Of a stretch of DNA of 64,000 nt, positions 18,669 to 27,377 are shown piece after piece. The notes beneath the pieces were generated by a model that saw only the letters and a program-made list of their open reading frames with translations, did not search any database and was not told the origin of the DNA. This DNA comes from Rhizobium johnstonii 3841 (GTDB lineage: Bacteria > Pseudomonadota > Alphaproteobacteria > Rhizobiales > Rhizobiaceae). The position numbers and the translations under genes were made by a program. The stretch is taken from assembly GCF_000009265.1 (NCBI RefSeq), contig NC_008380.1:2051501-2115500 (forward strand), in the 5' to 3' direction. The stretch's first letter is position 1. Every line of letters begins with the position of its first letter.

Positions 18669-19042
18669 GGCATCCGGTCGCTATTGGCGCCGGCTTTGGC
18701 CAGTTGGCGTACCGCCAGCACCGGCCGCATCTCCTTATGGAAAAAGCGGAAATAGGAGGAAATCTGCGCCCGCGCATTCGAATTCACGTCGAACTGGATG
18801 CCGACGCGGCCATTGTGCTTCCAGCGGATGATGCCTTCGAGCAGCCCGAGGTTTTCGGCCTCGATGCGCACCTTGCTGCCTGAGGCGGCATGGAGCGGCC
18901 CCTTCATCTCCAGGGCGGCACCGGTCAGTGATAGGTCGAGGATGCGGGCATCCACCTGGCTGTTCAGATATTTGACATGGCCGAAAACGCGGCAGTTTTT
19001 CCGATCAGTCTTCCGGGCCGTGATTTTCAAGTTGCGGGTCAT
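18638..19042 (-). CDS. PilZ domain protein
   Basis: A 134-residue protein. The N-terminal RKNCR matches the RxxxR half of the PilZ cyclic di-GMP site, and DLSLTGAAL matches the (D/N)xSxxG half about 30 residues later. GVGIQFDV-like spacing (RVGIQFDVNS) closes the barrel. It therefore probably binds the messenger made by cyclases such as the one at 9695. The start at 19042 has AAGGGAGA upstream. Partner unknown. Confidence 0.8.
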   Translation of the reverse strand: MTRNLKITARKTDRKNCRVFGHVKYLNSQVDARILDLSLTGAALEMKGPLHAASGSKVRIEAENLGLLEGIIRWKHNGRVGIQFDVNSNARAQISSYFRFFHKEMRPVLAVRQLAKAGANSDRMPHLATSTLKS

Positions 19043-19127
19043 ACTGTCTCCCTTGATATAGCGAGGGAGCATAGCGTCGGAAAATTGAAATGGTTTTAGG
19101 GGCTTGGCTAAAATTGCAGTGAAACAA

Positions 19128-20009
19128 TCAATTGGCCGCAGTGGCCCTGCTTCCGACCACATGCTCGCGCCAGACCGTAAAAATCCCGGCGGCAACCACG
19201 ATGATCGAACCGATGATCGTGTTGAGACTGAGCGTTTCGTCATAGACCGCCATGCCGATGACCGAGGCGTAGACAAGTGACAGATAGGTCAGCGGCTGGA
19301 CGGCGGCGGCATCGAGAACATCATAGGCGCGGATCAGGAAATAATGGCTGGAAATGCTGGTGACGCAGACGAGCGCCATCCAGACCCAGTCGCCCGACGA
19401 CATCCAACTCCAGTAGAACGGTCCGACCAGCGTCATCGTGACGCCGCCGACGACGCCGGTATAGAAGAAGCTGGTCATCGACGAATCGTCGCGGCTGACC
19501 AGACGGGTGGCGATAACGTAGAAGGCGAAGTTGAAGCAGGAAATGACGGCGAGAAGCAGCTTCACGTCGAAAAATTCGCCTTCCGGTTTGAGGATCAACA
19601 GCACCCCGAAAAGTCCGGCGCCGATCGCTGCCCACCGCCGCCACCCGACCCGCTCGCCGAGGATCGGCATCGCCAGCAGTGCGATCAGGATCGGCGTCGC
19701 GGAAAAGATCGCCTGTGAACGGGCAAGGCCGATCATCGCAAAGCAGGTGATGGCGAGGACCACCTGAACGGCAAGCAGCACGCCGCGGGTCACCTGCAGG
19801 AGAGGGCGTTTGGTGCGGGCCGTCGCCTTGATGCCGCCGCGCATCTTCGCAGCGAGGATGATCGTGAAAAGCGCAAAGGCCCAGTAACGGATCATCGTCA
19901 CGAAGATTGGCGGATAGGCCGTCGCCAGATGTTTCGAGATGGCATCCTGCAGGGAGAAGATGGTGATCGCCAGCAGCGCGAAAATATAGCCTTGGGTCTT
20001 CGATGTCAT
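19128..20009 (-). CDS. DMT superfamily (EamA) transporter
   Basis: A 293-residue protein with ten predicted membrane segments made of two EamA repeats (residues about 8-140 and 150-285). The second repeat contains QPLTYLSLVYASVIGMAVYDE, typical of the family. It is an inner-membrane metabolite or drug exporter of unknown substrate. A RIME1 element lies directly upstream. Confidence 0.82.
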   Translation of the reverse strand: MTSKTQGYIFALLAITIFSLQDAISKHLATAYPPIFVTMIRYWAFALFTIILAAKMRGGIKATARTKRPLLQVTRGVLLAVQVVLAITCFAMIGLARSQAIFSATPILIALLAMPILGERVGWRRWAAIGAGLFGVLLILKPEGEFFDVKLLLAVISCFNFAFYVIATRLVSRDDSSMTSFFYTGVVGGVTMTLVGPFYWSWMSSGDWVWMALVCVTSISSHYFLIRAYDVLDAAAVQPLTYLSLVYASVIGMAVYDETLSLNTIIGSIIVVAAGIFTVWREHVVGSRATAAN

Positions 20010-20021
20010 GACTTGCCATTA

Positions 20022-20128
20022 CTGCATAATTTCACGCTTAAATTGATTCCGATTTAAGCGTGAAATTATGCAGAAGTCCAAAGTGTTACAGCGTCCTCTG
20101 CGCGTCTGAAAAGACGCGCGGCGCTGTA
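20022..20128 (+). repeat. RIME1-like intergenic mosaic element, copy B
   Basis: About 107 bp made of two palindromes: ACTGCATAATTTCACGCTTA pairing with its complement across GATTCCGA, then a GCGTC...GACGC stem in GCGCGTCTGAAAAGACGCGC. It is nearly the same as copy C at 34892. Confidence 0.85.
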
Positions 20129-20188
20129 GTGGGGAAACGCGTGCGCGCGACGAAAGTCTGGGCAGGCTTTCGGCAAAGATGCAAGGCC

Positions 20189-20650
20189 TCAAAGGCCGAC
20201 ATTCGGCTTGTCGATGATTTCTCTGAGCGCGAAGCTCGAATTGATCTTGACGACGTGGGGTAGGGCCGACAGCCAGTCGCGGTGGATGCGCTCATAGTCC
20301 TCCAGGTCGCGGGCGGCGACGCGCAAGATGTAGTCGTATTCGCCCGACATCAGGTAACAGACGAGCACGTTCGGGCAGAGCTTCACCGCTGCCTCGAATT
20401 CCGCCAGCGTCTTGGCGAACTGGCCGGAAAGCGAGATATGCACGATGGCGATCATCTTATAGTCGAGCGCCTTGTGTGAAAGCCGCGCATGGTAGCCGCC
20501 GATGACGCCGCTTCTTTCCAAGATGTCGAGCCGGCGCGAACAGGCCGAAGGCGACAATCCGATCCTTTCGGCAAGCTCGGCGTTGGTGATGCGGGCATTG
20601 GCCTGCAATACCCGGAGAATCGCAAGATCGATGGTATCGAGATCGGCCAT
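20189..20650 (-). CDS. Lrp/AsnC family regulator, probable activator of ald
   Basis: A 153-residue Lrp-type regulator. The helix-turn-helix is at residues 5-60 (ITNAELAERIGLSPSACSRR) and a C-terminal RAM/ligand domain follows (YLMSGEYDYILRVAARDLED). It is divergent from alanine dehydrogenase with a 156-bp intergenic region. This is the standard arrangement for an alanine-responsive Lrp/AldR-type activator. The start at 20650 (MADLDTIDLAILRVLQ) is the family-typical N-terminus. Confidence 0.85.
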   Translation of the reverse strand: MADLDTIDLAILRVLQANARITNAELAERIGLSPSACSRRLDILERSGVIGGYHARLSHKALDYKMIAIVHISLSGQFAKTLAEFEAAVKLCPNVLVCYLMSGEYDYILRVAARDLEDYERIHRDWLSALPHVVKINSSFALREIIDKPNVGL

Positions 20651-20806
20651 TCGAAGAACCTTCGAAGAAAGATAGAAGTAGCGCAATAATCGCCGAAAAA
20701 TCGCGTCTTCGCAAATCGTCTTTGCAAGGACATTTCACTGTCTTGATGGTTGGATTCCTCATCTGAAAAAATCCGCGGCCGCGGAGATAAAATGAGAGGA
20801 ACGCGC

Positions 20807-21925
20807 ATGCGTGTCGGTTGCCCGAAGGAAATCAAGAATCATGAATATCGCGTCGGCCTGACGCCGGCTTCGGTGCGCGAATATGTTGCCCACGGCCACG
20901 AGGTCTGGGTGGAGACCAAGGCGGGCGTCGGTATCGGCGCTGATGATGCCGCCTATGCCGCGGCTGGCGCCAAGATCGCCGCCTCCGCCAAGGATATCTT
21001 CGAAAAGTGCGACATGATCGTCAAGGTGAAGGAGCCGCAGCCTGCCGAATGGGCGCAGCTCCGCGACGGTCAGCTTCTCTACACCTATCTGCATCTGGCG
21101 CCGGATCCCGAACAGACCAAAGGCCTCATCGCCTCCGGCGTCACCGCGATCGCCTATGAGACGGTGACCGACGAGCGCGGCGGCCTGCCGTTGCTGGCGC
21201 CGATGTCGGAGGTCGCCGGTCGCCTGTCGATCCAGGCAGGAGCGACCGCCCTGCAGAAGGCCAATGGCGGCCTCGGCGTCCTCCTCGGCGGCGTGCCCGG
21301 CGTGCTGCCGGCCAAGGTCGCAGTCATCGGCGGCGGCGTCGTCGGCCTGCATGCGGCCAGGATGGCCGCCGGCCTTGGCGCCGATGTCAGCATCCTTGAC
21401 AAGTCGCTGCCGCGTCTGCGCCAGCTCGACGATATCTTTGCAGGCCGCATCCACACCCGTTATTCCAGCATCCAGGCGCTGGAGGAGGAAGTCTTCTCGG
21501 CCGATCTCATTATCGGCGCCGTGCTGATCCCGGGCGCTGCCGCCCCGAAGCTCGTCACCCGCGAGATGCTGTCCGGCATGAAGAAGGGCTCCGTCATCGT
21601 CGACGTTGCCATCGACCAGGGCGGCTGCTTCGAGACCTCGCATGCGACGACCCATTCCGATCCGACCTATGAAGTCGATGGCGTCGTGCATTATTGCGTT
21701 GCCAACATGCCGGGCGCCGTGCCGGTCACCTCGGCACACGCGCTGAACAATGCCACATTGGTTCATGGCCTGGCGCTTGCCGATCGCGGCCTGCGCGCCA
21801 TCGCCGAAGACAGGCATCTGAGGAATGGCCTCAACGTCCACAAGGGCCGCATCACCAGCAAGCCGGTCGCCGAAGCGCTGGGCTACGAGGCCTTCGCGCC
21901 GGAAAGCGTGCTGAACGTAGCGTAA
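20807..21925 (+). CDS. ald: Alanine dehydrogenase
   Basis: A 372-residue NAD-dependent enzyme that interconverts alanine and pyruvate plus ammonia. In rhizobia this matters for alanine use and for nitrogen export in bacteroids. The N-terminus [20 protein letters not shown] carries the substrate-binding arginine, and [10 protein letters not shown] the catalytic lysine region. The NAD motif is [20 protein letters not shown], and the active-site HALNNATL near the C-terminus is intact. Start at 20807 preceded by AGAGGA. Followed by a terminator hairpin. Confidence 0.95.
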   Translation: MRVGCPKEIKNHEYRVGLTPASVREYVAHGHEVWVETKAGVGIGADDAAYAAAGAKIAASAKDIFEKCDMIVKVKEPQPAEWAQLRDGQLLYTYLHLAPDPEQTKGLIASGVTAIAYETVTDERGGLPLLAPMSEVAGRLSIQAGATALQKANGGLGVLLGGVPGVLPAKVAVIGGGVVGLHAARMAAGLGADVSILDKSLPRLRQLDDIFAGRIHTRYSSIQALEEEVFSADLIIGAVLIPGAAAPKLVTREMLSGMKKGSVIVDVAIDQGGCFETSHATTHSDPTYEVDGVVHYCVANMPGAVPVTSAHALNNATLVHGLALADRGLRAIAEDRHLRNGLNVHKGRITSKPVAEALGYEAFAPESVLNVA

Positions 21926-21974
21926 GCTAACTGACTCCAGGTGACGGCTTACAGCTCTATTTTTCGGCGGGGAG

Positions 21975-22003
21975 GGCGGTATCCGAGGGGATGCCGCCTT
22001 CTT
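21975..22003 (+). terminator. Rho-independent terminator of ald
   Basis: The arms GGCGGTATCC and GGATGCCGCC (one G-T pair) are followed by TTCTTT. Confidence 0.7.
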
Positions 22004-22151
22004 TGTATGACGGCGTAGCTGTAATTGAACCGCGACCTTCGACGACGTTGCAGGTATGCTTTTCCCTGTCAATCAGAGCGATGAGTTGTGTCCCGCCGAC
22101 CAGTGCCTATCGTATCATGCCGATGGGCAGTCGCATCTAAACGGAGCAGCA

Positions 22152-23081
22152 ATGAAGGTCGATAGTCGAGAGGAAATATCGCCGGTCCCGCTTCGAACGT
22201 CACCTGCCGGCCTCGAAACATATATTGCCGGCAGAACACTCGTCAGCGGAGATGGACCGGCCTGGACGGATATATTCGTGCAGGTGTTTTCCCGCCTGAC
22301 GGTGCAACGCCCCTTTCTTGTTCCGGCGGTCGCCGAACCTCTCGTTGTTTGGGTGATCTCAGGTCAGGCACGCGTGGAAGAACGCGATCTGGATGGGGAG
22401 TGGGAGGCCAACACAGTCAGAGTCGGAGACTTTTTTCTGACGCGGTCGCCCACGCCATACGAAATGCGCTGGCGTGCCGAGGGAGACGAACCTTTCCAGG
22501 TGATGCATCTCTATCTCTCCGTTCCGTTGTTTGAGCGGGTGGCGGAAGCGGTTCTCGGCAAGGCTGCCAGCGCCTTGCGCCTGCGCGACATATCGGGCGG
22601 CCGCGACCAACATCTTTCAAGCATGCTGGAACTGATCCATGCCGAACTGACGGCAGAAGGGGAGGGAAGTCGGCTCTTCGTTGAGGGATTGGCACAGACG
22701 CTCGCCGTTCATCTTATCCGGCAATACGCAACATTTGACGCAGAGGCACGGCCGTCAAATGCCCTCCCCGGCGCAAAGCTACGGCGGGCCATCGCATTCA
22801 TGGAAGCCAACCTCCAGGAGCCGTTTGATCTCGCACGTCTGGCGCAAACGGCCGGCATGAGTGCGTTTCACTTCAGCCGCCTCTTCAAGAAGGCCACCGG
22901 CCTTTCTCCATCCCATTATTTCATTCGCCAACGCATAGCCAAAGCCCAGCAACTTCTGCAGGAAACCAGTACCAGCATCATCGAGATCGGCATGTCCGTG
23001 GGGTATTCGAGCCCTAGCCATTTTGCTCAGATTTTTCGCCGTGAGGCTGGCGTCTCCCCCAGCGACTACCGTCGCAGCTGA
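22152..23081 (+). CDS. AraC family transcriptional regulator
   Basis: A 309-residue regulator. The N-terminal cupin-like effector domain covers about residues 40-150 (VWVISGQARVEERD). The C-terminal AraC DNA-binding domain with two helix-turn-helix units is at about 207-307 (FDLARLAQTAGMSAFHFSRL, SIIEIGMSVGYSSPSHFAQI). The start at 22152 follows CGGAG. It precedes an SDR, a flavin reductase-like gene and a DUF1330 gene on the same strand and probably controls them. Confidence 0.87.
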   Translation: MKVDSREEISPVPLRTSPAGLETYIAGRTLVSGDGPAWTDIFVQVFSRLTVQRPFLVPAVAEPLVVWVISGQARVEERDLDGEWEANTVRVGDFFLTRSPTPYEMRWRAEGDEPFQVMHLYLSVPLFERVAEAVLGKAASALRLRDISGGRDQHLSSMLELIHAELTAEGEGSRLFVEGLAQTLAVHLIRQYATFDAEARPSNALPGAKLRRAIAFMEANLQEPFDLARLAQTAGMSAFHFSRLFKKATGLSPSHYFIRQRIAKAQQLLQETSTSIIEIGMSVGYSSPSHFAQIFRREAGVSPSDYRRS

Positions 23082-23235
23082 AGCGCGTCGCGATTTTAGA
23101 ATTGCTGATTTGAGCAAGATCCCGACAGATCCCGCAAGGTCCCGAGAGAGGGATCAGGCCCTCCTCCTTATGTTCCTCCTTGTCGAACACGACCGCCCTT
23201 TCAGTTGGAAGGACGCCAAGACAAGGAGATAAACC

Positions 23236-23985
23236 ATGACGAATATCAATGGAAAAGTCGCGCTGGTCACCGGCGCCTCGAGCGGCATCGGTGCCGCAAC
23301 CGCATTGAAGCTCGCGGAGGCCGGCGCAAAGGTCGGTATCGCCGCCCGTCGCACCGAAAAGCTTGCAGACCTCAAAAAGGAGATCGTCTCGAAGGGCGGT
23401 GAGGCCCTCGTTATCGAAATGGACGTGGTCGATCCAGCCTCCGTCGAAGCCGGCGTCAAAAAGCTGGTGGGTGCCTACGGTTCGATCGACATTCTCGTCA
23501 ACAATGCTGGCCTGATGCCGCTTTCGGATGTCGATCAGTTCAAAGTCGACGAATGGCACCGGATGGTCGACGTCAATGTAAAAGGCCTGCTGAACACCAC
23601 GGCTGCCGTTCTGCCGCAGATGATCAACCAGCATTCGGGCCATATCTTCAACATGTCGTCGATTGCTGGCCGCAAGGTCTTCAAGGGCCTGTCGGTCTAT
23701 TGCGCCACCAAACATGCGGTCGCCGCATTCTCCGACGGCCTGCGCATGGAAGTGGGCCAGAAGCACAATATCCGGGTGACCTGCATCCAGCCGGGCGCCG
23801 TGGCGACCGAGCTGTACGATCACATCACGGAGCCTGACTATATCAAGCAGATGGACGACCTTGCCAAGCAGATGACGTTCCTGCAGGGCGCAGACATCGG
23901 CGACACCATCGTCTTCGCTGCGCAGGCGCCTGCGCATGTGAATGTCGCGGAACTCTTCGTTCTGCCGGTCGAACAGGGCTGGTAA
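23236..23985 (+). CDS. SDR family oxidoreductase
   Basis: A 249-residue short-chain dehydrogenase: TGASSGIG at residues 12-19, NNAG near 90, the SS serine pair in NMSSIAGRK near 140 and YCATK near 155. The IQPGAVATELYDH segment fits the NADP-type subgroup often annotated as YdfG/oxidoreductase. CAAGGAGAT precedes the ATG. Likely the first target gene downstream of the AraC regulator. Substrate is unknown. Confidence 0.87.
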   Translation: MTNINGKVALVTGASSGIGAATALKLAEAGAKVGIAARRTEKLADLKKEIVSKGGEALVIEMDVVDPASVEAGVKKLVGAYGSIDILVNNAGLMPLSDVDQFKVDEWHRMVDVNVKGLLNTTAAVLPQMINQHSGHIFNMSSIAGRKVFKGLSVYCATKHAVAAFSDGLRMEVGQKHNIRVTCIQPGAVATELYDHITEPDYIKQMDDLAKQMTFLQGADIGDTIVFAAQAPAHVNVAELFVLPVEQGW

Positions 23986-24051
23986 CCACGCCAGAACGTC
24001 TGTCAGCTTCCCCGCATAGGTGCGGGGAAGAGACCCGCGAAGGAGCGCAGG

Positions 24052-24600
24052 ATGAAAGAGATTTCCGCTTCCCAGGCCTATCGCTTGCTCGAACCTGGCC
24101 CGATCGTTCTTGTGACGACGAGCCTTGAGGGTACGCAGAATGTGATGACGATGGGTTTTCACATGATGATCCAGCATGCGCCGCCGCTGATCGGGTGCGT
24201 CATCGGCCCCTGGGACTTCAGCCACCACACCCTGAAGAAGACCGGCGAATGCGTGATTGCGATTCCAGCTGTCGACCTCGCCGAAACCGTGGTGGACATC
24301 GGCAACTGCTCCGGCGACACGGTGGACAAGTTCGAGCGGTTCAGCTTGAGGACTCGTCCAGCAAAGGATGTTGCAGCACCGTTACTGGTGGACTGCCTTG
24401 CCAATATCGAATGCCGTGTTGCCGATCCGAGCCTCGTCGATCGATACAATCTCTTCATCCTCGAAGCGAAGAGGATCTGGATCGACGAGACCAGCAAGGA
24501 ACGACGGACCATGCATCATCGCGGTGACGGCAGCTTCACCGTCGATGGCGGCACGCTCGATCTCCGCAAGCGCATGGTTAAGTGGCGGCATTTGCCCTAA
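24052..24600 (+). CDS. Flavin reductase-like domain protein
   Basis: A 182-residue protein of the FMN-binding split-barrel flavin reductase family: the N-terminal PGPIVLVTTSLEGTQNVMTM and the central CVIGPWDFSHHTLKKTGECV are the usual flavin contacts. It may supply reduced flavin to an oxygenase or be a flavoredoxin-like electron carrier. It sits 66 bases after the SDR on the same strand. Confidence 0.78.
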   Translation: MKEISASQAYRLLEPGPIVLVTTSLEGTQNVMTMGFHMMIQHAPPLIGCVIGPWDFSHHTLKKTGECVIAIPAVDLAETVVDIGNCSGDTVDKFERFSLRTRPAKDVAAPLLVDCLANIECRVADPSLVDRYNLFILEAKRIWIDETSKERRTMHHRGDGSFTVDGGTLDLRKRMVKWRHLP

Positions 24601-24663
24601 GGCGCGCCGCCGCACGCAAAACACACACCCCCTGAACTTCACATTGATTGAAAGGATATGAGC

Positions 24664-24948
24664 ATGTCCGCCTACCTCGTTGTCGATCTCGACATCCACG
24701 ACCCCGAAGCCATTGCCGATTACCGCTCGAGGGCTCTGCCGTTGGTGGCAAAGGCCGGCGGCCGTCTCATTGCTCTTGATGACGCGCCGCTCGAACTCGA
24801 AGGCTGGCAGGCGACCAATATGCTGATCATCGAGTTTCTCGATATGGATGCCATCCGTGGTCTCTTTGCATCGCCCGAATATGCGCCGCTCGCACACCAA
24901 CGGCAGGCTGCCGCAGGTTCGCGGATCATTGCCTTGCGCGGCGTTTAA
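24664..24948 (+). CDS. DUF1330 domain protein
   Basis: A 94-residue ferredoxin-like alpha/beta-barrel protein of the DUF1330 family (MSAYLVVDLDIHDPEAIADY; FDMDAIRGLF-type centre LDMDAIRGLFASPEYAPL). Function is unknown. The ATG at 24664 is chosen because AAAGGA lies seven bases upstream. The in-frame ATG at 24658 would be too close. Last gene of the presumed AraC-linked cluster. Confidence 0.75.
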   Translation: MSAYLVVDLDIHDPEAIADYRSRALPLVAKAGGRLIALDDAPLELEGWQATNMLIIEFLDMDAIRGLFASPEYAPLAHQRQAAAGSRIIALRGV

Positions 24949-25001
24949 GAACATTAGAAGGCGCGCGATCCCGACAGATTGACGACTTCCTGTTCCGCCT
25001 A

Positions 25002-25505
25002 TCAGGCGCCGGCCTCCACCAGGGCCGGCGCCTTTACCTTGTCGATCCGGCATTGGAAGCAGTTGTTGCGCGCGGAACGCACATGCACATAGGCGATATC
25101 CGATCGTCCCAGCAGCTCTTCGCCATAGGCTGAAATATCGCCGATAGCAGTCACCGCGCCGGTGCCGTAGACGATGCGGTCATTTTCGCTATAGCCGCGG
25201 ACGATGAAGTCACGGCTCGTCGTCAGCACCGGCGGCATGATCTCTTCGGCGGCATAGCGTGCACAAGGTTGCTTGTGCAGGAAGACCGGGCCGGTTTCGG
25301 CATAGGGCTGCAGCTCGGGGAAGGGCCGGTAAGCGAAGACCAGCAACGCCTCGCCCGCATCGATATTTTCGAGGCAATGGCGGCAGGGATGACCGGGGCC
25401 ATCGGAAACGATCGTCTCGGGCGGCCTGTCATAGGCGTCGCGGCCGCCGTTCCAGAGGTGTTCGGCGTCGGTCGTCGGCATGGCAACAAAACGAGTGGCG
25501 GTCAT
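25002..25505 (-). CDS. DUF1203 domain protein
   Basis: A 167-residue protein with two CxxC pairs, HPCRHCLENI near residue 46 and NNCFQCRIDK near the C-terminus, fitting the DUF1203 family. Function unknown, and the cysteines suggest metal binding. Start at 25505 preceded by GGAGATCTGCC. The 3' end of the gene contains a strong hairpin (25005-25032) that may also end the convergent DUF1330 transcript. The gene's upstream side abuts the IS110-type element. Confidence 0.75.
   Translation of the reverse strand: MTATRFVAMPTTDAEHLWNGGRDAYDRPPETIVSDGPGHPCRHCLENIDAGEALLVFAYRPFPELQPYAETGPVFLHKQPCARYAAEEIMPPVLTTSRDFIVRGYSENDRIVYGTGAVTAIGDISAYGEELLGRSDIAYVHVRSARNNCFQCRIDKVKAPALVEAGA
25005..25032 (+). 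terminator. Hairpin at the shared 3' ends of DUF1330 and DUF1203 genes
   Basis: GGCGCCGGCC and GGCCGGCGCC pair perfectly with an 8-base loop and are followed by TTTA on the plus strand. It lies inside the last codons of the DUF1203 gene. Confidence 0.45.
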
Positions 25506-25776
25506 GGCAGATCTCCAATGAAAGAACGCAAGGGGCAGAACACCACCATTTGGCGGCTTTTCCTTGGGTTCGGTTAAGTTTTGACCGGCATTCGCACCGA
25601 TCGGCAAAGTCTCTCTTTCCGCCGGACAGATCGCTTTGCTGTCCTTCGGTTCTTGAACCAGTCTCCAATGCGTGACCTGATGCCTGGGGCTTCGGTCACA
25701 GAGTGGCGTTCGGCTCCCGGTTTCCCATTCTCCTTGAGAAGCGCAACCCAGTTCTACCGGGCTCGCTAGACTGCCA

Positions 25777-26844
25777 TCAGGACAACCGGGATATCGTCGA
25801 CGCGCCTTCCATGGTGCTTTCGCCGCGCGGCTCGTAGGCGCGCTGGTCACGCAGGATCTGGAAGGTGATCGTCAAAAGCTTGCGCGCAATCGCCACCCGC
25901 GCCTTGTTTATTCCTTTGATCTTCAGATGCTCGTATTGGGCGCGCAGCTGTGGATCGCTGGCGATGGCAGGAGCGACGGCTTCGACGAAGGCCCAGCGCA
26001 GCCACTTGTTGCCCTGCTTGATGATCTTGCCGTGGAAGGTCTTGCCGCCGGAGGAATGGGTCGACGGCACAAGCCCGGCATAGGCGGCAAGCTTCTTCGA
26101 GTGGCGGAACCGCGATATGTCGTCGATCTCCGCATCGATCAGCCGGGCGAAGAACTCGCCGATGCCGGGGATCGTCTTCAACAGCTTGACGTTGGCATTG
26201 GCCTTGGTCATCGCCCGGATCGTTGCTTCCGACTGTTTGATCCGCATGTCGATGTCGCCGATGAAGGCGAGACCACGGTCAATCTGGATGCGGTCGATCT
26301 CAGAGACGTTCACTTGAGCCAGCTGGACGCGGCCGGCCTTGCCAAACAGGTCGCCAAGCTTCTTCAATTGCGCCGTCTGCTCCGGATAGCGGTCGAACAC
26401 CGTGACGATGCGGTTCTTGGTCATCGTGCGCAGCCGCACGTAAAACATCCGCTCGCGCAGCGCGACGCGAAGGTCCCGCGATCTCTCGCTTGGCGCCCAG
26501 GCTTCGGGTACCAGATCGGCTCTGAGCAGATGTGCCAGCACCGTCGCGTCGATCTTGTCGGTCTTGATCTTGGCGTCGGCGATCGCCTTAACCTTCAGCG
26601 GATGAGCGAGAACGACATCATCACAAATGTCGTCGAGCCAGTCGTACATCACCATCCAGTTGCGCGTCGCTTCGACAACCGCATGCGAGTTCTCCCGATA
26701 GCGTTCGAGAAACCCGCCGAGCGACTGTCGGTCGTTCTTCACCCGGCCGGATCTCAGCGTCTTGCCGCTGCTGTCCTGAACCACCAGGTGGCTGTAGGAT
26801 TTGTGGTAGTCGACCCCGATATGGTATTCATAAGAGGCAGTCAT
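25777..26844 (-). CDS. IS110 family transposase
   Basis: A 355-residue DEDD-type transposase. The N-terminal RuvC-like domain starts YEYHIGVDYHKS, with further acidic residues in VVEATRNW and KTDKIDATVLAHL. The C-terminal Transposase_20 domain has IPGIGEFFARLIDAEI, LAAYAGLVPSTHSSGGKTFH and KQGNKWLRWAFVEA, where the serine motif sits. Such enzymes recombine circular intermediates guided by an element-encoded bridge RNA. The start at 26844 follows AAGGGAG. The gene looks intact. The exact ends of the element are not visible because IS110 elements lack clear inverted repeats. Confidence 0.88.
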   Translation of the reverse strand: MTASYEYHIGVDYHKSYSHLVVQDSSGKTLRSGRVKNDRQSLGGFLERYRENSHAVVEATRNWMVMYDWLDDICDDVVLAHPLKVKAIADAKIKTDKIDATVLAHLLRADLVPEAWAPSERSRDLRVALRERMFYVRLRTMTKNRIVTVFDRYPEQTAQLKKLGDLFGKAGRVQLAQVNVSEIDRIQIDRGLAFIGDIDMRIKQSEATIRAMTKANANVKLLKTIPGIGEFFARLIDAEIDDISRFRHSKKLAAYAGLVPSTHSSGGKTFHGKIIKQGNKWLRWAFVEAVAPAIASDPQLRAQYEHLKIKGINKARVAIARKLLTITFQILRDQRAYEPRGESTMEGASTISRLS

Positions 26845-26980
26845 GCTTCCAACTCCCTTATTGAGATCTTCGAAACCCCAATAGGATAAGCCGAAAGGCT
26901 GGAAGTGTGACTGTCCCTCGATCATCATCTGCATCTCAGTGATCCGTTCTCTCAACGGGCGCGGCCTCTTTCATGCCACC
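26845..26980 (-). other. Non-coding flank of the IS110-type transposase (possible bridge RNA region)
   Basis: About 130 bp upstream of the transposase carry a short hairpin (AGCC-GAAA-GGCT, 26889-26900) and no convincing gene. A near-perfect ribosome site (AAAGGAGGTGGC) leads into only twelve codons starting at 26974. In IS110-group elements the guide RNA is encoded in such a flank. The RNA structure itself was not modelled. The rest of the gene-free stretch up to 27377 holds only the remnant at 27160. Confidence 0.3.
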
Positions 26981-27159
26981 TCCTTTGTGATTGCCATGAA
27001 ATGCACCCGGACGAGCGTGCAAGCCACCCGATTCTTGCGCGCCGCAGGCATTGGGCGATCGAGCGAAACGCGGAATATGCCACTTTCGCAGCCGCACGCT
27101 CCCACGCTCCTCGTAAACTCAGACACTGCGGGAATTCGCCAAAAGCAGGTCACCACGGG

Positions 27160-27347
27160 TCACCCCCAAGCGGGTCGAGGCCTGTCATGGACCAGCTTTC
27201 TTCTCGCGGCAGCCTGTCGTCGCCTCGATCGTGTCTCTCGTCGCGGCGCCGGGTATGTTTGCCGTCTTCATACCGTGGTACACGATCGGGTGGCACATGG
27301 TCGGGCCGCTGCTCGGTTTTGAGAGGGTACGCTGCCTGGGTGGCTAA
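27160..27347 (+). pseudogene. Remnant of an isoprenylcysteine carboxyl methyltransferase-like membrane protein (N-terminal part)
   Basis: An open stretch without a start codon encodes FFSRQPVVASIVSLVAAPGM followed by FAVFIPWYTIGWHMVGPLLG and FERVRCLGG before a TAA. The pattern resembles the N-terminal membrane segment of phospholipid/isoprenylcysteine methyltransferase-like proteins (AAPG...IPW...LLGFE..R.LGG). Both the usual start and the whole C-terminal enzyme part are missing. It lies next to the IS110-type element and is probably a deletion scar. Identification rests on remembered family patterns. Confidence 0.4.
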
Positions 27348-27377
27348 CCCATCACGAATTTCGGTTTGGAGGGACAG

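Noticed and set aside
20759-22072. A 437-codon minus-strand frame opposite alanine dehydrogenase
   Set aside because: The plus strand carries a complete Ald with its active-site motifs. The antisense frame has no family resemblance.
25927-26889. A 320-codon plus-strand frame opposite the IS110 transposase
   Set aside because: It is a composition shadow of the transposase, which has clear catalytic motifs.
26936-26974. Twelve-codon frame after a very strong ribosome site (AAAGGAGGTGGC) upstream of the IS110 transposase
   Set aside because: Too short to call a gene. It could be the start of a gene cut by the insertion or an IS leader peptide, and neither can be shown here.
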